Positions 58,501-64,000 of a stretch of DNA of 64,000 nt are shown one piece after another. The DNA comes from Paguma larvata (taxonomy: Eukaryota > Chordata > Mammalia > Carnivora > Viverridae), in assembly GCA_030068075.1 (NCBI GenBank), contig CM057841.1, positions 41,767,030 to 41,831,029 of the forward strand, given 5' to 3'. The translations under genes were made by a program, and so were the position numbers. Below the pieces are notes generated by a model that saw only the letters and a list, made by a program, of their open reading frames with translations, had not been told where the DNA came from and ran no database searches. Position 1 is the stretch's first letter, and each line of letters opens with the position of its first letter.

Positions 58501-59668
58501 TGGGCAAGTCCTAGAGCAGGCCGCCTCCGAGCCCAGCACTGCACAGGCGCTTGGGATGCGGCTGCAGGCAGGAAGGCACGTTCTAGCGAGGATCCAGAGC
58601 TGGACACAAAGGCGAGCAACCTTCGGAAGGTGGACAGGATGAGCCCTGGGGGCGCCTGGGTGGGGCGTGGGAGAAGGGACGCCTCTGAGCACAGAGGGCA
58701 CCAAGCACTGAGTCCCGAGCCACAGGAAGCGAGGCCGGTCTGGACTCTGCACAGTCTCCGGCCACACAGGAAGTCAGAGTTGAGCCTCCAGCGTGCTCAG
58801 TTCCTGTTTCTTCCTCTGCGACAACAGCACAGTGATCTCATGGAGGGAAGGGCTGGGCGGTGACGGACGGGGTTTCCCGGTCATCTTGAAGCGGGTTAAA
58901 GAGGGTTCTTACCAGGGAAATGACCGTCTCCTCTTCCCTGCATCTCGTCTGTAGCCTCTGATAACAGGTCTCAGGGGTGGTCCGGAGATAAACTGAGATT
59001 AAAAAAAATCTAATTACTCTGTTCATGGCTTGGAAGTGAAAGCCAAGGGGAGGGGGAAGGAAGGCGTGTGGGCGAGGCGTGGAGAGACGCATCCACCAGC
59101 AGCTCCGGGCAGGAGACGCAGACCGCAGCCAGCTCGCAGCCTGACCACTGACCCACTGTGCGGCCTGACAGGCATCTGGACCCTCAACCCACCTTTCATT
59201 TTCCCTCCATGTCACCAGCCCCACAGGGTTGCTGTCAGGCTGAATGAGCTTCCATGCGCACACACAGCTTAGCGCAGGGTCTGGCACAGTGGGTCTCAGT
59301 AAATGGCCAGGTCCCGTCCCTCCTCCCTCTCTCATAAACTAGGAAAAAAAAACCACTAAATCACAACCGACGAGGGGAGAGCAGCTTGAGGAACAAAGGC
59401 CAGGGTGCTTCTATAGGAGGAACCGGAACGCCCCAGATTCTGTCTGCCATTGGAGAGAAGGCCAACTGATGTGGGAGAAGCATCAGCCGTGGTAAGGGCC
59501 CCGTCTGCCATCCCTGCGGGCTGGCGGTCCAGCCAAGCACGCTCTCACTGGGGGAGGAAGGTGGGGAGGGGCCTCTCACCTATCAAATCAATGGACACGT
59601 CGATGTTCCTCACAATCCAGTCAAACCATTCTGACAGAATCACATAGTCCACTTCAGGCATCTTCCCA
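55497..59668 (-). CDS. TK2: TK2, mitochondrial thymidine kinase 2 (3' part, last four coding exons)
   Basis: The minus-strand exons 59580-59668, 58913-58992, 56741-56821 and 55497-55595 splice in phase. They encode [20 protein letters not shown]..., [14 protein letters not shown]..., the LID-type RCREEE segment, [13 protein letters not shown] and the C-terminal [15 protein letters not shown] ending HGS-stop. This corresponds to about residues 150-265 of the 265-residue human enzyme. TK2 phosphorylates thymidine, deoxycytidine and deoxyuridine in the mitochondrial matrix for mtDNA synthesis. The P-loop (GNIASGKTT) and ERS-motif exons lie beyond the window's right edge, so the gene is partial here. 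No stop or frameshift is present. Confidence 0.96.
55596..56740 (-). other. TK2: TK2 intron (before the terminal exon)
   Basis: Minus-strand GTAAGT to CAG. Unique, GC-moderate sequence with many CGs between 55980 and 56260. Plus-strand open frames there (for example 55986-56444) are in intron DNA and show no domain. Confidence 0.8.
56741..56821 (-). CDS. TK2: TK2 coding exon ([13 protein letters not shown])
   Basis: 81 bp, 27 codons, phase 0 at both ends: [20 protein letters not shown] and PVTAPVL. The first codon is GGA (Gly), where human TK2 and relatives carry Glu or Asp (…LEYL…). Confidence 0.95.
56822..58912 (-). other. TK2: TK2 intron
   Basis: Minus-strand GTAAGA to GGCAG. It contains an ancient repeat (57880-58450) and otherwise unclassified sequence with no further exon recognised. 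Confidence 0.8.
57880..58450. repeat. Ancient interspersed repeat, family unresolved
   Basis: CATGCTGGGGATGCAAAGGG, AGGGAAGGCGTCCTGGAGAA, GGTGACATCTGAGCTGAACT and GGGCAGTCCAAACAGTTACA follow a widespread old mammalian repeat. It is related to the poorer copy at 7550-7800. Confidence 0.45.
58913..58992 (-). CDS. TK2: TK2 coding exon ([11 protein letters not shown] / RCREEE)
   Basis: 80 bp beginning with the second and third bases of a split Val codon: [20 protein letters not shown] and ETVISL. RCREEE is the arginine-rich lid over the nucleotide phosphates in deoxyribonucleoside kinases. The acceptor polypyrimidine tract is a T run (TTTTTTTTAATCTCAG). Confidence 0.95.
58993..59579 (-). other. 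TK2: TK2 intron
   Basis: Minus-strand GTGAGA to CTCAG, 587 bp. A diverged MIR lies at about 59140-59312 (TGGCACAGTGGGTCTCAGTA). Confidence 0.8.
59580..59668 (-). CDS. TK2: TK2 coding exon ([15 protein letters not shown])
   Basis: 89 bp, T + 29 codons + G, between TTACAG and GTGAGA on the minus strand: [20 protein letters not shown] and NIDVSIDLI. The first T completes the Ser of the upstream exon's YRS, which is not in the window. Confidence 0.95.
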
Positions 59669-59959
59669 CTGTAACGAGAGTTAACAGGGTTTTACTCATC
59701 AGAAGGACCTGTGGATGGCTGCTGTGTAAAGGGCATGACCCAGGGCACCACGTGATACTGGACCCGAAACACCATGGACCCTCCGCCACTGGGGGATGGC
59801 TTATGGTCTAATGCAGCAAGAGTCATGGAACAGCTCGATAGGAGAGCTCGTTTGGGATTTGAGCTACAGGCAGAGAAAGGGACTCTGAAGCCTGTCCCCA
59901 GGGGACAGGGACACCACTCGGTTTGGAAGGTGGAGCAGCAAACCAATTCCACCTCTAGA

Positions 59960-60340
59960 AGTTTATTTCATGGAAATAATCACGGATGCCCACCACAGCA
60001 CCGCCTAAAATAATGAAAAACGACACCTTGGCACATCGGCAGAACAGCAAACCGTGCAGTAACTGAAAGACGATGTAAAATAATACTTAATGACATGGGA
60101 AAGGCTCACAATCGAATGTTCAATGAGAACAGCAGGGCATAAAACTGTGTATATAGTATGACCCAACTGTATTTTCACAAGAGTTCATTCACACGTTTTG
60201 AAAAAAGACTGGGAAGGAAAACCGCAAAATGCATACAGTGCTTTTCTCTGAGCTGTGGGACTATTGGAGACTTTTTTTTCTTTCTACCTTTCTGTATTTT
60301 TCAAAATCAGCAACACAGTCGTTTTCTAATCAAGGGTTGG
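59960..60340 (+). mobile_element. L1M LINE 3'-end fragment
   Basis: AAAATAATGAAAAACGACAC, GTGTATATAGTATGACCCAA, TGGGACTATTGGAGACTTTT and CTGTATTTTTCAAAATC are in the order of old L1 3' ends. Confidence 0.5.
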
Positions 60341-61268
60341 GAGGAGGGGAAATAACTACACATTTAAAATGTGAACTGAAAAAGGAAAAAAGGCAGTATT
60401 CAAGATGACAGTCTGAGCATCCATGAGGCCTGGCGTCTCTCCCCGGCTCCGGCGGGCTTCCCCCGCCCCAAGAGGAAACCAGCGGGGAGGAGACAGAGGG
60501 CTGGCAGCTAGAGGGCACAGCCCTGTCAGAGGCTAGGTGATCCACCAAGGCCCGGGAGGGGAATTCTCCCTTTTAACACCCCACCCACCACCTTGGATAG
60601 CAGCTTGGATCCACTCAGAACAGGGTCTGGCAGGACAGGTTATGGGACGATGGTCGTGCCTGGGCCCTGGGATGCACGGGGGGCTCTGGTTGCCGATGAA
60701 CGGCAGGGGCAGAAGAGCCCAGTGGAAGGGCGAACTGGAGCAGGCCCCTGCCAGGTGCTAAGAAGGGACTCCCACCTCATGGGGAAGAAGCGTGCAGGGA
60801 TGGGCATGGACGGAGACAAGAAACTCACACAGCTGAAGGGGGGTGCTCTGGGGGACTAAGGGCACAAGCAGCCCTGCCTGGGGCCCAAACGACAGGGCAT
60901 GGCACAAACTGGACAGGGACACTCGCCCCTAGTCCCTGAGACACCATGACGTCCTCAGGGGAGAACAGCTGCGCCTGGGCTGAGCAGTGGGAAATATACG
61001 GTGCCCGAGAGAACAGCAGGGGCAGAGGGGCAGCTGCCGGCGCCGTAGGTGTTCAGGCATCAGACCTGAGCCACGACCCGAGCAGACTAACATGAGAGGG
61101 CTTCTGGAATGAGTGGGGGAGGGCAGTGGGGAGAAGTCCCACAACACTGCAGAGGGGACCCGAGCCAACGCAATCCAGGAACTAAAGGTAATGACTTTGT
61201 GACCACAGGCTGGTATGGCGTGAGGACAGGTGGCTGCCTTTCCTTTTATCTCCTTACAGCCCATTATT

Positions 61269-61504
61269 GGGGCACCTGGGTGGCTCAGTCGGTTAAGCAT
61301 CCAACTTCAGCTCAGGTCATGATTTCACCATCTGTGAGTTCGAGCCCAACACGGGGCTCTGTGCTGACAGCTCAGAGCCTGGAGCCTGCTTCGGATTCTG
61401 TGTCTCCCTCTTCCTCTGCCCTTCTCCTGCTCATGCTCGGTCTCTCTCAACATTAAGCAAATATTTAAAAAACAAATTTAAAAAAAACACTAAAAAAAAA
61501 AAGT
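61269..61504 (+). mobile_element. Felid tRNA-Lys SINE with perfect target duplication
   Basis: GGGGCACCTGGGTGGCTCAG head through core and an A/T-rich tail. AGCCCATTATT is present intact on both sides (61258-61268 and 61505-61515). It is antisense to TK2. Confidence 0.95.
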
Positions 61505-62911
61505 AGCCCATTATTTATTCCAGCCTCAGAGTTCCGGGGAAACCTGACCCCACCCCCCAAGCTTCAGGGGAGGCCCAGCTGGTCTAAGGGAAGTACTCTC
61601 CTCTCACAAGCTGTGCCAATCGGTGCAAAGCATCCCCTGGCCACAAAGGGGCCCAGCCTGGGCCAGTGAGACACGAGGGAGGCTTGCAGGGGGTGATGGA
61701 AACCATGCTTCCTCACACTCAGAGGAAAGCCAGTGGCAAGACACCTACTGTGGCCAGCAAGTGAGAGACCTGGTTCTGCCCCAGCCATTTCATCACCACG
61801 AAGGAACCATACTGAGGACCCGAACAAGACACGAGAGTAGGAAAACAGGGCCGGAGCCACTGAATGAAACCAACCCTGAAGCCTGCGACCGCATCGTTCA
61901 CGCTACTTGGAGCTGGGTTTCAATTAATTATAGCTCAGGGTATCTGATTTCAAGAAACCAAACCACTCTCTCTTCATGTGTTTTCCTTCGCTGGGAAACA
62001 AAGTTGTGTCGTCCAGAACAAAACTGACTCCTAGAGAATGAGGGTTTCTCAAAGGGAAGCTGCTAATCAGCCCCTCGCTTTCTCCAGTAAAACGCAAACA
62101 GACGGAATAGCCTGAAGGCACAGAACTGACTAGCAACACAGGGCTGTGGGCTAGTGAGCAGCAGCACAGAGGCAGGGCCGCCCGGCACCTCCTCCCAAGT
62201 CAGTGACGCTGGACAGTCAGGCGTCAGACTTTGCCCTGGAGAACTTCACATGTGTCCGCAAGGCTCCAGGCAGGTTCTGCCAAATCCCAGAGCTGGGCAG
62301 ATCCCTGAAGCTGCGACTGCTGACCTGAGTCACCATGCGGAACCCATGCAGCATAGTTGTAACTAAAAATCCAGACCAACGCTACCAGGAAAAAGTGTCA
62401 CGATGTGCATGGAAGGACGCAGAGACATGGGGATGGGGCTCACACCTGCGGGGGTCTCCGGGGCCTGAGAACTGCTACCCCCTGAAAATCAGCTCCAGAT
62501 GATCTCAGGACACGGGGGCTCAGGGGCCTCCTGGTCCCTCCCTGAGCCAGCCCAAACTGGCAGCCTCCCCCACAGGGCTGAGAGCAGACAGGAAGCAGGA
62601 CATCCCTTTCCGGTGCTCTCCTGGAGAGGTCCTCCGTGGGGGCAGCCTGCCTGCCGGCAGGGATGCCAGGTAGACCTCCAGGAAGCCCTAGAGCACTGTG
62701 CTAGGGGATCCAGAACAACCTGTCGCTGGTAAAGCTGAGTGAGGAAACTGAGGCCTGGTTTCTGTGACTCTGAGGGACGTCAGACAGCAAGTGCTGCTTG
62801 ATCCATATTCGCAGTTTTCCTCCTGAAAATTCTGCCTGGCTCCTCCTGTGTCTGCCTCCAGAATGGGGCACCCAGCACCACCAATAAGCCGCTGCTTTAA
62901 ATGTTTAAAGA

Positions 62912-62952
62912 TTTTTTTTTTTAATGTTTATTTATTTTTAAAGGAGAGAGAG

Positions 62953-62995
<43 letters not shown>

Positions 62996-63156
62996 ACAAG
63001 TGGGGCGGGGCAGAGAGAGGAAGACACAATCAGAAGCAGGCTCCAGTCTCCGAGCTGTTAGCACACAGCCTGACGCAGGGCTCAAATCCACAAGCTGTGA
63101 GATCACGACCTGGGCCGAAGTCAGAAGCTTAACCCACTGAGTCACCCAGGAACTCC
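62912..63156 (-). mobile_element. Felid tRNA-Lys SINE, reverse, with AG microsatellite
   Basis: The plus-strand left end is a T run, then TTATTTATTTTTAAAGGAGA and an AG array (62945-62994). The right end is GAGTCACCCAGGAACTCC. The head is decayed relative to other copies. Confidence 0.9.
62945..62994. repeat. AG dinucleotide microsatellite
   Basis: About 17 uninterrupted AG units plus imperfect flanks, grown from the TC-rich tail of the SINE. Confidence 0.9.
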
Positions 63157-63161
63157 TTAAA

Positions 63162-63370
63162 TTATTTTTTGATGTTTATTTATTTTTGAAAGAGAGAGAC
63201 AGAGTACAACAGGGGAGGGGCAGAGAGAGAAGGAGACACAGAATCCAAAGCAGGCTCCAGGCTCCGAGCTGTCAGCACAGAGCACGAGGTGGGGCACGAA
63301 TTCACAAACTGCGAGATCATGACCTGAGCCGAAGTCAGACACTTAACCGACTGAGCCACCCAGGTGGCCC
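63162..63370 (-). mobile_element. Felid tRNA-Lys SINE, reverse, adjacent copy
   Basis: TTTTTTGATGTTTATTTATT tail on the left, CGAGCTGTCAGCACAGAGCA core, and GAGCCACCCAGGTGGCCCC end. It begins only about 6 bp after the previous SINE ends. Confidence 0.92.
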
Positions 63371-63689
63371 CAAGCCACTGCTTGTATTTCCACACAACAC
63401 ACAGTGGGCAGTGCCTCTCTACAGAAAACCCAACCACATGACTCCCCAGCCGAGGAATGGGTGGACTGAGAGGGTTTCATGGTGCCGTCCCCTTACCCAG
63501 GGTGCCAAAACCGAGGTCTCGGATCTACACTAATCCTGCTGGCTGTTTTGCTTGGCACAGTTTGCTGCCATCTTTCCCCCTGAGGCCCTCAGAGCCCCCA
63601 GTTTGCACAGCATAGGCTGGAACACAAACCTCACGTTCACACACCAGCCTCCCTGTACACATGATTGTATTTTGTTTTCACAAGACCTT

Positions 63690-63840
63690 GTAGGGTCAAT
63701 TTTAGGCCCACATTTGTAGAAGAGGAAAACTGAGGCCCAGAGCAGTGAAACAAACCTCGGTCTGAGCAGGAATTAAAGCTTGGCCTCTGTGTGGCCCCCA
63801 AACCCTTATGCTCTCTACTACATCACTTGCCCCCCGCCTG
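63690..63840 (-). repeat. MIR SINE remnant, reverse
   Basis: GAAGAGGAAAACTGAGGCCC, AGAGCAGTGAAACAAACCTC and TTATGCTCTCTACTACATCA correspond to the antisense MIR core and 5' end. Confidence 0.65.
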
Positions 63841-64000
63841 TCAAGTGAGGGGGCTGTTCTGGACACTCCAATGCCTCTTTGGCCTCAGCTGGAGGAAAGG
63901 CACAGCTCTCAGGGTCATGACCCCGGCCTGAGTCCTGGTCCGGACCAGAGCAGGGGAAGAGTCCCAGCCCCTAGGCCAGCTGGGGAGGTAGGTGAGGACC

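Larger units (their letters stand above)
59669..64000 (-). other. TK2: TK2 intron continuing past the window edge
   Basis: No exon for the preceding RYIFVENLYRS segment was found up to 64000. It holds an L1M fragment (59960-60340), three felid SINEs, an AG microsatellite and a reverse MIR near the edge. Confidence 0.75.

Noticed and set aside
1..64000. Search by eye for tRNA genes, CRISPR arrays, and TGGAA/TTCCA SCA31-type arrays
   Set aside because: Only tRNA-derived SINEs were found, with no intact tRNA cloverleaf. No CRISPR-like spaced repeats and no TGGAA array were seen. A computed scan would be more reliable than reading.

Overview
This is nuclear DNA from a carnivoran mammal, almost certainly a cat (Felidae). 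The best evidence is seven tRNA-Lys-derived carnivore SINEs of the felid SINEC_Fc type, with a GGTGGCTCAG box-A region, a GACAGCTCAGAGCCTGGAGC core and a TC-rich plus AATAAA tail. They lie in a background of old mammalian repeats (MIR, L2, L1M, MaLR LTRs). Coding sequence is split into short exons with GT-AG introns. Most long open frames are chance frames in GC-rich or simple-repeat DNA.

Three genes can be read. (1) BEAN1 (+): a CpG island near 0.6-1.4 kb probably holds the 5' noncoding exon. Four coding exons (10511-10535, 27015-27278, 33374-33521, 34489-34816) join in phase to give a 254-residue single-pass membrane protein with NEDD4-binding PPxY motifs. Its 3'UTR runs to AATAAA signals near 36.73 kb. 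(2) A two-exon gene (+, 42929-43270 and 43914-45008) encodes a 478-residue member of the SPATA2/SPATA2L family. It has the N-terminal PUB-type fold and a candidate tyrosine PUB-interacting motif, but it is neither SPATA2 nor SPATA2L. I know of no named gene at this position, and it is the most interesting item in the window. (3) TK2 (-): the last four coding exons (59580-59668, 58913-58992, 56741-56821, 55497-55595) encode the C-terminal 115 residues or so of mitochondrial thymidine kinase 2. The upstream exons lie beyond the right edge.

Layout: 0-1.4 kb, CpG-island promoter with a GAGCCC/GGGCTC hexamer tract; 1.1-10.4 kb, presumed BEAN1 intron 1 with a second CpG-rich block at 6.28-6.77 kb; 10.5-27 kb, the large BEAN1 intron 2, with two long unique stretches that look like candidate conserved noncoding DNA; 27-36.75 kb, the remaining BEAN1 exons and 3'UTR; 36.8-42.9 kb, intergenic; 42.9-45 kb, the SPATA2-family gene; 45-53.8 kb, intergenic and dominated by a degraded antisense L1 broken by a SINE and an LTR; 53.8-64 kb, the TK2 3'UTR, exons and introns. 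BEAN1-TK2 is the locus disrupted by the intronic pentanucleotide insertion of human spinocerebellar ataxia 31; I saw no TGGAA array here.

The three genes are not an operon-like unit. BEAN1 is linked to NEDD4 ubiquitin ligase, SPATA2 proteins to CYLD/LUBAC ubiquitin signalling, and TK2 to mitochondrial dNTP salvage.
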